Assembly (NCBI RefSeq): GCF_020510705.1 | Contig: NZ_CP075184.1 | Span: forward strand, 1,054,001 to 1,118,000 | From: Acidovorax radicis | GTDB lineage: Bacteria > Pseudomonadota > Gammaproteobacteria > Burkholderiales > Burkholderiaceae_C | Direction: 5' to 3' | DNA length: 64,000 nucleotides | Shown here: positions 49,398-58,506 of the stretch, piece after piece | Numbering within the stretch: the first letter of the stretch is position 1 | Layout: the number at the start of each line of letters is the position of its first letter | Notes under the pieces: model-generated | What the model saw: only the letters and a program-made list of their open reading frames with translations | What the model was told of the DNA's origin: nothing | Database searches by the model: none | Position numbers and translations under genes: made by a program

Positions 49398-51313
49398 AAG
49401 CTGAACCCCAAACGCAGATGAACGCGCACTTCCTTGGTTTTGATGCCATAGGCGAGATCAGCCTGCAGCGGCCCCACCGGGCTGCGCCAGCGCAAGCCAG
49501 CGCCCACGCCCATGCGCGGCGCCAGGTCGCCCACCTTGTCGGCGACCGCACCCGCGTCGATGAACAGCGTGCTTTCCCAATCGGTCATGGCGCCGTTGTA
49601 GACGATGGGGCGCTGCCATTCCACGCTGCCGACGGCCAGATAGCGGCCGCCATAGAGCAGGTCGTTGCTGGTGCGTGCACCGATGCTGCGGTAGCCGTAG
49701 CCGCGCACCGTGGTGTCGCCACCTGTCAAAAAGAGTTGCGTGACCGGGATTTGAGCGCCTTCACGTGCGAGCACCGCACCGGCGTCGGCCCGCAGTGCCA
49801 CGCGGGCGTTGCGGCTGGTACCGGTGGCGTCCACCACCTGGCCCGCTGCGATGAACGACTGCCAGCGCACCAGGGTGCGTACAAACGGGTCGCGCTCGGG
49901 CCGCAGTGTGGTGCCCAGGCCCAGCTCCACGGCGATGCCGTGGCCCCGGGTGGGGGCCGTGGCGCTGTTGAAATAGCGGCCCGTCCAGCCGTAGTTGACG
50001 CTCACGGCGGTGCTGGAGACGGGGGCGTTGACCCCTTGGGTGTTGGCATCGTCGTATTGCAGGAAGTAATTGCGGTCGATGTTTTTGGTGCTCTTGCTGC
50101 GGCCCGCGCGCACGCGCGCGCTGTTGACGTCGTAGTCGCCCGTGGCTTCGCGTTGCAGTTGCCCGCCGGTGAACCAGCGCCAGCCGTTGTCGTTGGGCAG
50201 ATCAGTCCATTCGGTGCTGGCGAGCTTGGTTTCGCGGTCGAGCGAAAGTTTGCTCACCGCGCGCCAGCCCAGGCCCGACATCTGGTTGTGGATGTGTTCC
50301 ATCGACAGGCGTGCGCCGCTGTCGGTGGAGATGCCGGGGCCAAACACCAGCTTTTGCAGGGGCGCCTCACGCACCTGGGCCACCACGGGTGCGGCCTGGG
50401 CGGTGGCACTGTCGGTGTCGAGCGTGAGGAACACGGCGTCGTAGTAGCCGCTGCTGGCCAGGCGCAGTTGGGCATCCAGCATTTCAGCTTCGTCATACAC
50501 CGCCCCGGTGGGCAGGCGCGCCAGGCGCCGCGCGCCGTCGGGGTCGTAGCGCTGGCTGCCTTCTACACGCAAGGCGCCAAACCGGTAGGGCGGGCCGGGG
50601 TCATACGTCACGCTGAGTTGCGCCTCGTGGGTGTCGGCGTCGATTTCTGCGCGGCTGTTGGTGATCTGCGCAGTGGGGTAGCGGTGGGCCTGCAACTGGC
50701 GCAGGCCGTCGGCTTTGGCGCTGTCCCATGCCGACTGCGTGAAGGGTTCGCCGGGTGTCAGCGACCAGTCGCGCTGTACACGCTGCACGCGGCGGGCCGC
50801 AGCCTTGGCGTCGACGGCGGATGGCTCTGCAAACGCAATGTCTGCTTTGGTGATGCGGGTCTGTGGCCCCGGCTGCACCGTGACGGTGACAGTGCGTGGT
50901 GCGAGCTTGCTGTCGGGCGTGTCGGTCAGTTCGACCGTGATGGTCGGGGCGAAATAGCCCAGGGTACCCAGCAGCTCGCGCGCATTGGCATCGGCCGCGC
51001 CCAGCAGGCGCTGCAATTCGCTCGATTGCAGGTCGGGCAGGTTGCGAAAGCGCTGCAGCTCCAGGTGGCGCTCCAGCGTCTCGCGCACCGCGTCGGGCGC
51101 GTGTACCACCACGGCAAAAGACGGTGCGGCAGATTCGGCGATGGCCGGGGCGTTCGCCGTGGTGTCCTTGTCTTTGCCAAGGGGCAGCAGGCTGCAGCCC
51201 TGCAGGCACAGCACGCTGCAAAACAGCAACGCCGACCATCGGGCCGGCGTTGGAGAGTGGGCGCCGGGGCGCAATACACACAGGGTCACAGCAAATGGAA
51301 GGGGAATGGGCAA
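49394..51313 (-). CDS. tamA: Outer-membrane assembly protein TamA (BamA/Omp85 family) with lipobox
   Basis: A 639-residue Omp85 protein. POTRA domains occupy about 65-300 (VRETLERHLELQRFRNLPDL; PYRFGALRVEG). The barrel (about 320-639) has the conserved LFLTGGDTTVRGYGYRSIG lid-type motif, SPVGPLQADLAYGI and a C-terminal HLRLGFSF. The signal region ends LCLQGC, a good lipobox with Cys40, so the mature protein may be a lipoprotein, which is unusual for a proteobacterial TamA. It overlaps tamB and forms the TAM complex with it. Confidence 0.92.
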   Translation of the reverse strand: MPIPLPFAVTLCVLRPGAHSPTPARWSALLFCSVLCLQGCSLLPLGKDKDTTANAPAIAESAAPSFAVVVHAPDAVRETLERHLELQRFRNLPDLQSSELQRLLGAADANARELLGTLGYFAPTITVELTDTPDSKLAPRTVTVTVQPGPQTRITKADIAFAEPSAVDAKAAARRVQRVQRDWSLTPGEPFTQSAWDSAKADGLRQLQAHRYPTAQITNSRAEIDADTHEAQLSVTYDPGPPYRFGALRVEGSQRYDPDGARRLARLPTGAVYDEAEMLDAQLRLASSGYYDAVFLTLDTDSATAQAAPVVAQVREAPLQKLVFGPGISTDSGARLSMEHIHNQMSGLGWRAVSKLSLDRETKLASTEWTDLPNDNGWRWFTGGQLQREATGDYDVNSARVRAGRSKSTKNIDRNYFLQYDDANTQGVNAPVSSTAVSVNYGWTGRYFNSATAPTRGHGIAVELGLGTTLRPERDPFVRTLVRWQSFIAAGQVVDATGTSRNARVALRADAGAVLAREGAQIPVTQLFLTGGDTTVRGYGYRSIGARTSNDLLYGGRYLAVGSVEWQRPIVYNGAMTDWESTLFIDAGAVADKVGDLAPRMGVGAGLRWRSPVGPLQADLAYGIKTKEVRVHLRLGFSF

Positions 51314-51491
51314 TAGGGGGAATATGGGGGCGAGGTCATTGTGGGACGCAAAGGCGCCCTCAGTGCCTTCATCCCGCCACTATGCCCCGAAAACTCCCGC
51401 GCCTTTGTAAGACAGTTTCGCGCAATCAAAACGCGCTCACGTTCGGCCCACGTGCAGTCCATGCTGGGGCGATCGCGACCTGGATCACGGC

Positions 51492-52679
51492 CTATTTTGA
51501 CAGCAGCCGCATGGTCTCTTCGAGCCCCTTGAGCGACAGCGGGTACATGCGGTTGCCGATGAGCTGCTGGATGATGCTGATGCTCTGGCGGTACTGCCAC
51601 ACGCCTTGCGGCTCGGGGTTGATCCACGCAAACTTGGGGAAGGCGTGCGTGAGCCGCTGAATCCACTCGGCGCCGGGCTCCTCGTTGTTGTATTCCACGC
51701 TGCCGCCGGGCTGCAATATTTCGTACGGGCTCATGGTCGCGTCGCCCACAAAGATCAGTTTGTAGTCCTTGTTGTACTTGCGGATGATGTCCCAGGTGGG
51801 GAACTTCTCGGCAAAGCGGCGGCGGTTGTTCTTCCACATGAAGTCGTACACGCAGTTGTGGAAGTAATAAAACTCGAGGTGCTTGAACTCGCTCTTGACC
51901 GCGCTGAAGAGTTCTTCCACCCGCTGGATGTGTTCGTCCATGGTGCCGCCCACGTCCATCAGCAGCAGCACCTTCACGTTGTTGTGCCGCTCGGGCACCA
52001 TCTTGATGTCGAGGTAGCCCGCGTTGGCCGCCGTGCTGCGGATGGTATCGGGCAGATCGAGTTCGAGCTCATGCCCTTCGCGCGCAAACTTGCGCAGGCG
52101 GCGCAGCGCGACCTTGATGTTGCGCGTGCCCAGCTCCTGCTGGTCGTCGTAGTCCTTGTAGGCGCGCTGCTCCCACACCTTCACGGCGCTCTTGTTCTTG
52201 CCCGCGCCACCAATGCGCACGCCCTGCGGGTTGTAGCCGCCGTGGCCGAACGGGCTGGTGCCGCCGGTGCCGATCCACTTGTTGCCGCCCTCGTGGCGTT
52301 CCTTCTGTTCTTCGAGCCGCTTCTTCAGCGTCTCCATCAGCTCGTCCCAGCCCATCTTCTCGATGGCTGCTTTTTGCTCGGGCGTGAGCTCGTTCTCCAG
52401 GATCTTGCGCAGCCAGTCGGCGGGGATCTCCTTGGTGAAGTCGGCCACCATTTCGACACCCTTGAAATAGGCGCCAAAGGCCCGGTCGAACTTGTCGTAG
52501 TGCTTCTCGTCCTTGACCAGCGTGAGGCGCGAGAGGTTGTAGAAGTCGTCCAGGCTCCATGCGTCATCCGACTTGGGGCCCACCACGCCGGCCTGCAACG
52601 CTTCAAGCAGCGTGAGGTATTCCTTGACCGACACCGGCAGTTTGGCCGTGCGCAGGGTGTAGAAGAAGTCAATCAGCAT
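51492..52679 (-). CDS. VWA domain-containing CoxE-like protein
   Basis: A 395-residue cytoplasmic protein. Residues 1-125 are helical, a flexible Gly-rich stretch (GTGGTSPFGHGGYNPQG) spans about 137-153, and the VWA domain runs from about 230 to the end. The metal site reads LLLMDVGGTMDEH with Asp242, a variant of DxSxS typical for this CoxE-like branch. Partner AAA proteins of the MoxR type are usually encoded next to it, as here (53564-54418). The pair is thought to remodel or insert cofactors into target enzymes; the target is unknown. Confidence 0.88.
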   Translation of the reverse strand: MLIDFFYTLRTAKLPVSVKEYLTLLEALQAGVVGPKSDDAWSLDDFYNLSRLTLVKDEKHYDKFDRAFGAYFKGVEMVADFTKEIPADWLRKILENELTPEQKAAIEKMGWDELMETLKKRLEEQKERHEGGNKWIGTGGTSPFGHGGYNPQGVRIGGAGKNKSAVKVWEQRAYKDYDDQQELGTRNIKVALRRLRKFAREGHELELDLPDTIRSTAANAGYLDIKMVPERHNNVKVLLLMDVGGTMDEHIQRVEELFSAVKSEFKHLEFYYFHNCVYDFMWKNNRRRFAEKFPTWDIIRKYNKDYKLIFVGDATMSPYEILQPGGSVEYNNEEPGAEWIQRLTHAFPKFAWINPEPQGVWQYRQSISIIQQLIGNRMYPLSLKGLEETMRLLSK

Positions 52680-52683
52680 TGTT

Positions 52684-52736
52684 TTGGCCTCTAGCGCTTA
52701 TCAGTAAAGCGCATGCTGCTCTAAAAGATATAGCAA
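52684..52736. repeat. Dispersed intergenic palindromic repeat, copy 4
   Basis: Contains TAGCGCTTATCAGTAAAGCGC followed by ATGCTGCTC and a GATATAGCA end. It aligns with the copies near 2.76, 24.61 and 29.12 kb and fills the gap between the acetyltransferase and VWA genes. The strong dyad could act as a transcript-end hairpin. Confidence 0.65.
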
Positions 52737-53318
52737 CTGGGCTCTGGCTTCTGGCCACTCGCCCGATCGCATGCTGTACATCACCGTGTCGCGAATGGTA
52801 CCGTCGCGGCGCAGGGCGTGGCCGCGGATCACGCCATCTTTCTTGGCGCCCAGGCGCTCGATGGCGCGCTGCGACGCGAAGTTGTAGTTGTCGGTGCGCC
52901 AGCCCACCACATGGCAGCCCAGCGTGTCGAACGCGTGGCCCATCATCAACAGCTTGGAGGTGGTGTTGACGTGGGTGCGATGCACACTTTGGCGGTACCA
53001 GGTGTAGCCAATTTCCACGCGCTTCACGGCAGGCAGGATGTCGTGATAGCTGGTGGTGCCGAGCAGGGTGCCGGTGGCGTCATTCACCACCGCAAAGGCA
53101 AAGCGGTTGCCATCTGCGCGCATCTTGAGGGCTGCCTCGATATAGGCGCGGGTGTCATGGGGCTCGGGCACCGAAGTGATGCGCAGCTTCCACAGCTCGC
53201 CATCGGCGGCGGCGGCACGCAGGCCTTCTTCATGTTCGAGCGCCAGGGGCTCAAGGCGGATGCCGCGATCACGCAGGGTGACAGGTTCTACAAAGGCCAT
53301 GGGGTGAACTCTCTTCAT
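52701..53318 (-). CDS. GNAT-family N-acetyltransferase (RimJ/RimL-type)
   Basis: A 205-residue protein starting at ATG 53318, which overlaps the stop of the preceding small gene. The RimJ/RimL pattern is present: VTLRDRGIRLEPLALEHEEGL near the start, FAFAVVNDATGTLLGTTSYHD, RVEIGYTWYRQSVHRTHVN before the acetyl-CoA loop, and GCHVVGWRTDNYNFASQRAIERLGAKKDGVIR. Its 3' end overlaps the dispersed repeat. It probably acetylates an amine of a protein or small molecule; the substrate is unknown. Confidence 0.88.
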   Translation of the reverse strand: MKRVHPMAFVEPVTLRDRGIRLEPLALEHEEGLRAAAADGELWKLRITSVPEPHDTRAYIEAALKMRADGNRFAFAVVNDATGTLLGTTSYHDILPAVKRVEIGYTWYRQSVHRTHVNTTSKLLMMGHAFDTLGCHVVGWRTDNYNFASQRAIERLGAKKDGVIRGHALRRDGTIRDTVMYSMRSGEWPEARAQLLYLLEQHALY

Positions 53319-53563
53319 CAATCCTTGGTGGGCTTGCTGCGGCGGCTGTTTTGCCAGCGCCGTGCCACATGCAGGCCCAGGCCGCCGCCGATACCCACCA
53401 GTGCAATGCCGATCAGGCTGTCCGTGCCGTAGCCGGGCGCAAAGATGTCCAGGTCCAGCAGCTGGCCCAGCCAGAAGCCCAGCAAAGCGCCGCCCACAAA
53501 GCCCACGGCGTCTGACAGGCCGTGAACCAGAAGTTGGCGTGTATCGCTGTTGCCGTCACTCAC
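53318..53563 (-). CDS. Small glycine-zipper membrane protein
   Basis: An 81-residue protein with two membrane helices (about 14-37 and 48-66) containing Gly-rich faces (VGGALLGFWLGQLLDL; GIALVGIGGGLGLHVARRW). A basic C-terminus follows. The layout recalls AtpZ/AtpI-like two-helix proteins, without a clear match. Its stop overlaps the acetyltransferase start, and it begins immediately after the MoxR-like stop. Confidence 0.7.
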   Translation of the reverse strand: MSDGNSDTRQLLVHGLSDAVGFVGGALLGFWLGQLLDLDIFAPGYGTDSLIGIALVGIGGGLGLHVARRWQNSRRSKPTKD

Positions 53564-54418
53564 TTAGCGATTCCTCTGGTTCATGAACACCAGCTTTTCA
53601 AACAGGCTCACGTCTTGCTCGTTTTTGAGCAATGCCCCCACCAGCGGTGGCACCGCCACCTTGTTGTCGCCGCTTTGCAGGGCCGCCAGCGGGATGTCTT
53701 CGGCCACCAGCAGCTTGAGCCAGTCAAGCAACTCGCTGGTCGATGGCTTCTTCTTCAGGCCGGGCAGGTTGCGCACGTCATAAAACGTCTTCATCGCCAC
53801 GCCCAGCAGTTCGCTCTTGAGCGTGGGGAAGTGCACGTTGACGATCTGGCGCATCGTGTCGGCTTCGGGGAACTTGATGAAGTGGAAGAAGCAGCGGCGC
53901 AGAAAAGCGTCGGGCAGTTCCTTTTCGTTGTTCGACGTGATGAACACCAGCGGCCGGTGCTTGGCCTTGATGAGCTCGCGCGTTTCGTAGCAGTAGAACT
54001 CCATGCGGTCGATCTCGCGCAACAGGTCGTTCGGGAACTCGATATCCGCCTTGTCGATTTCGTCGATCAGCAGGGCCACGGGGCGGTCGGCTGTGAAGGC
54101 CTGCCAGAGCACGCCCTGAATGATGTAGTTGCGGATGTCCTTCACACGCTCGGCGCTGTCACCATCGTTGAGCTGGCTGTCGCGCAGGCGGCTCACCGCG
54201 TCGTATTCATACAAGCCCTGTTGCGCCTTGGTGGTGGACTTGATGTGCCACTGCAGCAGGGGCATGTTCAGGGCCTGGGCCACTTCTTCGGCCAGCATCG
54301 TCTTGCCCGTGCCGGGCTCGCCTTTGATGAGGAGCGGGCGTTGCAGCGTGATGGCTGCATTCACGGCCAGCATCAGGTCCTGGGTGGCAACGTAGTTCTG
54401 GGAGCCTTCAAATTTCAT
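53564..54418 (-). CDS. MoxR-like AAA+ ATPase
   Basis: A 284-residue AAA protein. Walker A GEPGTGKT is at 33-40, Walker B LLIDEIDK near 117-124, sensor 1 FITSNNEKELPDAFLRRC and the Arg finger follow, and a small helical lid completes the domain. MoxR proteins act with VWA proteins as chaperones; the CoxE-like VWA gene is 900 bases downstream in the same direction. It is the first gene of this leftward set. Confidence 0.9.
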   Translation of the reverse strand: MKFEGSQNYVATQDLMLAVNAAITLQRPLLIKGEPGTGKTMLAEEVAQALNMPLLQWHIKSTTKAQQGLYEYDAVSRLRDSQLNDGDSAERVKDIRNYIIQGVLWQAFTADRPVALLIDEIDKADIEFPNDLLREIDRMEFYCYETRELIKAKHRPLVFITSNNEKELPDAFLRRCFFHFIKFPEADTMRQIVNVHFPTLKSELLGVAMKTFYDVRNLPGLKKKPSTSELLDWLKLLVAEDIPLAALQSGDNKVAVPPLVGALLKNEQDVSLFEKLVFMNQRNR

Positions 54419-54524
54419 AAGGGAAAATCACCGGATCGTTGATGAATGGGCTTGACAGGCGCTGGCTATAATCGACAGCTGACCAGAGTCCAGAGCTGAA
54501 CTTCCACGAGATTGTGCGCGCAAA

Positions 54525-55187
54525 ATGAACAAAACGTTGACCACGCTATTTGCCCTGGCTGTCGCTTCCGTGACCGCCTTGTCCCACGCCCAGGAAGCCA
54601 AGGGCAACGTGGAAGCCGGCAAGCAAAAAATCGCCATGTGTATTGGCTGCCACGGCATTCCGGGCTATCAGGCCAGCTTTCCTGAGGTGCACAAGGTGCC
54701 CATGATCTCAGGGCAAAACGCTAAGTACATTGCCTCTGCGCTGGACGCCTACAAGAAGGGCGATCGCAAACACCCCACGATGCGCGGCATTGCAGATTCC
54801 CTGTCTGACCAGGACATCGCCGATGTGGCGGCCTATTACGAGCAGCACGGCAAGACGGCGCTTGAGTTGCCCGCCAAGCCCACGCGCGAGCCCAGCGTGC
54901 AGGTGGCCGAGTTGCTCAAGAAGGGTGCCTGCGTGTCTTGCCACGGTGACAATTTCGCCAAGCCCATCGACCCGTCCTATCCCAAGATCGCAGGCCAGCA
55001 TGCTGACTATCTGTATGTGGCGCTCAAGTCCTACAAGTCTGAAAAGAATGCGCGTGTGGGCCGTGGCAATGCCATCATGGGCGGTGTTGCCAAGCAGTTC
55101 ACCAACGCAGAGTTGAAGGCGCTTGCAGGCTACGTAGGCAGTCTGGACGGTGACCTGCACACTGTGCCCCAGTCGCGGTTTCGCTGA
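54525..55187 (+). CDS. Dihaem cytochrome c4-like protein
   Basis: A 220-residue periplasmic protein with signal peptide ending LSHAQE. Two class I cytochrome domains carry C39-IGC-H43 and C136-VSC-H140, with probable distal Met ligands in TMRGIAD and AIMGGVAK. Cytochrome c4 donates electrons to terminal oxidases. It is a single-gene unit divergent from the moxR gene and ended by a strong hairpin. A TATAAT sequence lies about 55 bases upstream. Confidence 0.92.
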   Translation: MNKTLTTLFALAVASVTALSHAQEAKGNVEAGKQKIAMCIGCHGIPGYQASFPEVHKVPMISGQNAKYIASALDAYKKGDRKHPTMRGIADSLSDQDIADVAAYYEQHGKTALELPAKPTREPSVQVAELLKKGACVSCHGDNFAKPIDPSYPKIAGQHADYLYVALKSYKSEKNARVGRGNAIMGGVAKQFTNAELKALAGYVGSLDGDLHTVPQSRFR

Positions 55188-55225
55188 GTCCCCCAGTTCG
55201 CGCACTTGGCGCCTCTGCGCCACCC

Positions 55226-55272
55226 CCCACAAACAACAAAGCCCGCTGCATGCGGGCTTTGTTGTTTGTGGG
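55226..55272. terminator. Perfect 21-bp stem-loop after the cytochrome c4 gene
   Basis: Bases 55226-55246 are exactly complementary to 55252-55272 with a TGCAT loop. The centre reads AAAGCCCGC-TGCAT-GCGGGCTTT and T-rich sequence (GTTGTTTGTGGGTTTTGC) follows. It is a strong, probably bidirectional, terminator. Confidence 0.85.
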
Positions 55273-55781
55273 TTTTGCTTTGAGAAAGGGCGTGGCGTAG
55301 TGGGCGTTGGGGTCTTGCCCTCTTTGCATGGCCCATTCCCATTGCGCTATCTGGCAGGCCGTGTGGGGGCTTCGTTGCCCTGGGGGATGGGGCTTCCTAA
55401 AATGGCACACATGCATTTCCTGGTCTCCACTCTCCGCGCCACCATTGCACGGCCCCGCCTGGCTGCTGCGTATGTCTGTGTGCCGCAAAGGACGGGTGCT
55501 TCGGAACCAGCGTCGCGGGCTGCAGATTCTTAAGCCCGGCGGACCTTTCCTTCTTTCATCAGCGTCATCCAGTTCCGCCGGGCACCTTGCCAGGCGTGTG
55601 GGTGTCTGCGTTGGTTGCGCGCATGGAGCGCGCGGTTTGAGCGCGCGTCCAGCCCACCTTGCCCATGCTCCTGGCGCTTTTTCTGTTGATCCCCGTGTGC
55701 AATGCGCCCACCGGGGGCTGACGATGACGCAGCCGACGACGGTTGTCCACGCCGTCTCTCGCCACCGAAACAGGAATGCCC
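55273..55781. other. Noncoding gap before the universal stress protein gene
   Basis: Apart from the terminator at its left edge and a small GCGCGC dyad near 55627-55648, I see no gene or repeat in this 500-bp stretch. It must contain the promoter of the stress protein gene. Confidence 0.4.
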
Positions 55782-56678
55782 ATGCGCCTCAAGACCATTG
55801 TTGCTCTCACCGATTTTTCTGCCCAGGCCGAACAGTGCCTTGACCGTGCCGCGCTGCTTGCCCGCGCTCACCAGGCGGAGCTGCGCATCCTTTATGGCGC
55901 CGAGGTGCCGAGTCCAAAATTCTCGGATCCCTTTGCGCGCCTGGAGCAACGTGGGCGGCAAATTGCGCGGCGTCACGGCATCACCACCGTGGCGGTGAGT
56001 GGCTCGAACGACTTGCTGCCCGATGTCCTGACGCAGGCGCGCGAAGCCGACCTGCTGGTGATCGACCGCCGGTTGCACCGCGCGTGGCCCCAGTTTTGGC
56101 GCGGCCCGACGCTGGAGCAGGTGATCCAGCAAGCCCCCTGCCCGGTGCTGGTGGTTCAGCAGCCAGCCACGGGTGCGTACCAGCAGCTTTTGGTGGCGGT
56201 TGATTTCTCGCAGGTTTCGCGCTCGCTGGTTCGGTACGCCAGTGGATTTGAAGTCGGGGCTGCGATGGAGCTTTTTCACGCCCTGGATTCGCGCAGTCAA
56301 ACCAAATTGCGCTGCGCCGACGCCAAACTCTCGGTGGTGCACGCTTACGAGCGCCTCGCTTTGAACAATGCGGAAGGCCGTGCGGTCCGTTTCACCGATT
56401 CACTCGATGTTCGAAGAAACCGCGTGGGCACGCTGACAGGGCGTGGCGACCCGGTCTTGCAGGTCCGAGTGCAAAAGGAAAGCAGCAAAGCGGACCTGGT
56501 GGTGGTCGGAAAAGCACGCCCGCACGTGCTGATTGACTGGCTGCTGGGCAGCATGGCGCGTGGGCTGGTGGCGGGGCTCGATTGTGATGTGTTGGTGGTG
56601 CCGCACGACTACCACGCCGCTGGCGCGGCTGCTGCGGCCCCAATCCATCCGCCGAGGGGCCCACGTGCCCTGGCATGA
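55782..56678 (+). CDS. Universal stress protein (tandem UspA domain)
   Basis: A 298-residue protein. ATG 55782 is chosen because CAGGA lies 6 bases upstream; an ATG two codons earlier overlaps that site. Two Usp-like halves are present: MRLKTIVALTDFSAQAEQCL with ALLARAHQAELRILYGAEV, and YQQLLVAVDFSQVSRSLVRYA onward. The second half keeps the nucleotide loop as VVGKARPH...GSMARGLV...CDVLVV, close to the G-2X-G-9X-G(S/T) pattern. UspE-like double-domain proteins help survive stress and metal or redox damage. The role here is unspecified. Confidence 0.85.
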   Translation: MRLKTIVALTDFSAQAEQCLDRAALLARAHQAELRILYGAEVPSPKFSDPFARLEQRGRQIARRHGITTVAVSGSNDLLPDVLTQAREADLLVIDRRLHRAWPQFWRGPTLEQVIQQAPCPVLVVQQPATGAYQQLLVAVDFSQVSRSLVRYASGFEVGAAMELFHALDSRSQTKLRCADAKLSVVHAYERLALNNAEGRAVRFTDSLDVRRNRVGTLTGRGDPVLQVRVQKESSKADLVVVGKARPHVLIDWLLGSMARGLVAGLDCDVLVVPHDYHAAGAAAAAPIHPPRGPRALA

Positions 56679-56703
56679 GTGGAGTGCGCCTTGGTGTGTG
56701 CGT

Positions 56704-57138
56704 TCAGTCGCGTGTAGCGCGCCGCTGCACGCAGGCAATGTAGGCATCGCCATCGGGCGGGCGGCCGGCGCGCTGGCTTTCCCAGAGCATTTCGCCCAGG
56801 CAATCCATGGCCGCGTGATGGGCGTCGTGCAGTGAATCAAGGCGCGCGGTCAGCAGCTCGACCGCCTGGCGGATGCCGCGTGGCTGGTCGATGCTGCACT
56901 GTTCGCTGATGGACAAGTGCATCGACAGGTGCAGAAACGGGTTGGTCTGGCCCGGTGTTTCGTCGTAATTGCGCGCCACGGCGGCATCGGCGTCTGCGAG
57001 GTCGGCGTTGTACTCAGGGTGCTCGGCAATCCACAGGCTGGCCAGCGTTTCGATGGCCTCCATGGGGGCGCCGCTTTGGGTCTTGGCGTGTACCCCGCAG
57101 AGAAAGCGGCGCACGTCGGATTGGGAGGGGCTGAACAT
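56704..57138 (-). CDS. DUF1841 family protein
   Basis: A 144-residue protein starting at MFSPSQSDVRRF, the family's normal beginning. DUF1841 features are the Phe-rich N-terminus, ETLASLWIAEHPEYNADLAD, NPFLHLSMHLSISEQ and the end DCLGEMLWESQRAGRPPDG. The function of the family is unknown. It is convergent with the universal stress protein gene. Confidence 0.88.
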   Translation of the reverse strand: MFSPSQSDVRRFLCGVHAKTQSGAPMEAIETLASLWIAEHPEYNADLADADAAVARNYDETPGQTNPFLHLSMHLSISEQCSIDQPRGIRQAVELLTARLDSLHDAHHAAMDCLGEMLWESQRAGRPPDGDAYIACVQRRATRD

Positions 57139-57329
57139 GGGGCGCAAGGGTAGCACGCAGGCTTTTTCCCGGGGTGTGCGAGGTTGTGTTGCGGTGGCGG
57201 GTTACGCCGGTCTACGGCTGTGTCCTACGTGTGCAGGTCGGGGGGCGACCTATATTGGCGTTGCGCAAACAAAGGGAGCCGGGCCCGCCGCGCCACTGTC
57301 AACACAGCCCGGTGTTTGGGAGAGTTTTC

Positions 57330-57551
57330 ATGAATGCAATGCGCGTGGTGGGTGCCCTGTTACTCGTCGTCGGCCTGGCTGGTTTTCTGACCGGAGGTTT
57401 CAGCTTTACCAAGGACACCACACAGGCCAAGCTGGGCCCGCTGGAACTGACGGTAAAGGAAAAAGAATCCGTCAATATTCCGCAGTGGATGAGCCTGGGT
57501 GCCATGGTTATCGGCGGCGTGGTGTTGGTGCTGGGCTTTCGCAAGAACTGA
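57330..57551 (+). CDS. DUF3185-like two-helix membrane protein
   Basis: A 73-residue protein starting at MNAMRVVGALL after GGGAGAG. One helix is at 4-22 and a second at 52-70 (GAMVIGGVVLVLGF). The loop between contains LGPLELTVKEKES, a pattern seen in short DUF3185-type proteins. It stands alone; the function is unknown. Confidence 0.7.
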   Translation: MNAMRVVGALLLVVGLAGFLTGGFSFTKDTTQAKLGPLELTVKEKESVNIPQWMSLGAMVIGGVVLVLGFRKN

Positions 57552-57705
57552 TTTCACCCATCGTGGCGAGCGACCGGTGTTGCGGCTCCGGTTCTCGCCC
57601 TATCCACGTAAGACGAGGGTTGGAGCTTCAGCTCTGGGCGCTCGTTGCGATGGGTGATCCTTCAAGTGCTGGTCGGGGATCGTCCTGCCCCCTTCAGAAA
57701 GACCC

Positions 57706-58506
57706 TTATCCTCTCGGCGCACCCATCATGCGCGAGATGGTCCGGGCTACGCTCAGCAGCGCGGGCAGCAGGCTCTCCTGCATCACTGCCGCACTGGTGC
57801 GGTTGGCCTGACCGCTGATGTTGAGCGCCGCCACCGTCTGCCCCGTGCGGTTGGTCAGCGGCGCGGCAATCGATATCAAACCTTCTTCCAGTTCCTGGTT
57901 CACCAGGCACCAGCCTTGCTGCCGCGCCTGGCGGATGTGGGCCAGCAGTGCATCCCCATCGGTGGTGGTGTGTTCGGTAAAACGCTGCATGGGGTGGCCT
58001 TGCAGCCGGGCCTGCAGTTCGTCGTCCGGCAACCCGGCCAGCAGCATGCGGCCCATGGACGTCCAGCACGCGGGCAGGCGCGAACCCACGCCCAGTGTGG
58101 TGCGCATGATTTTGTGGGTGGGCACGCGCAGCACATAGACCACGTCGAGGCCGTCGAGCACGGCGGCCGATGACGACTCGCGCACCTCCTCCACCAGGTC
58201 TTCCATCACCGGCTCGGCCAGGTTCCAGATGGGCAGCGACGAGAGGTACGCAAACCCCAGGTCCAGGATGCGCGGGCTCAGGCGAAACAGCTTGCCGTCC
58301 GTCTCCACATAGCCCAGCGTCTGCAGCGTGAGCAGGATGCGGCGCGCGCCTGCGCGGGTCAGGCCGGTTTGTGCGGCGACTTCACTCAACGTCTGCTGCG
58401 GTGTGGCCGCGCTGAACGAGCGGATCACCTCCAGCCCGCGCGCGAACGACTGCACATAGCTGTCGCTCGGTTTGGGGTCTTTGGGTTCAGAGGCTTGGGA
58501 ATTCAT
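57706..58506 (-). CDS. IclR-family regulator of the beta-ketoadipate genes (PcaR-like)
   Basis: A 266-residue regulator. The winged helix at about 20-80 contains SFARGLEVIRSFSAATPQQTLSEVA and RAGARRILLTLQTLGYVE. The effector domain (about 95-260) has RVGSRLPA-type GVGSRLPACWTSMGRMLLAGL and LVNQELEEGLISIAAPL, as in PcaR/PobR/CatR proteins. It is divergent from pcaI, with an inverted repeat between, so it probably responds to beta-ketoadipate and controls the cluster. Confidence 0.9.
   Translation of the reverse strand: MNSQASEPKDPKPSDSYVQSFARGLEVIRSFSAATPQQTLSEVAAQTGLTRAGARRILLTLQTLGYVETDGKLFRLSPRILDLGFAYLSSLPIWNLAEPVMEDLVEEVRESSSAAVLDGLDVVYVLRVPTHKIMRTTLGVGSRLPACWTSMGRMLLAGLPDDELQARLQGHPMQRFTEHTTTDGDALLAHIRQARQQGWCLVNQELEEGLISIAAPLTNRTGQTVAALNISGQANRTSAAVMQESLLPALLSVARTISRMMGAPRG

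Noticed and set aside
54451..54474. TTGACA followed by TATAAT before the cytochrome c4 gene as a standard promoter
   Set aside because: The two hexamers are only 9 bases apart, too close for a sigma-70 promoter; only the TATAAT may be meaningful.
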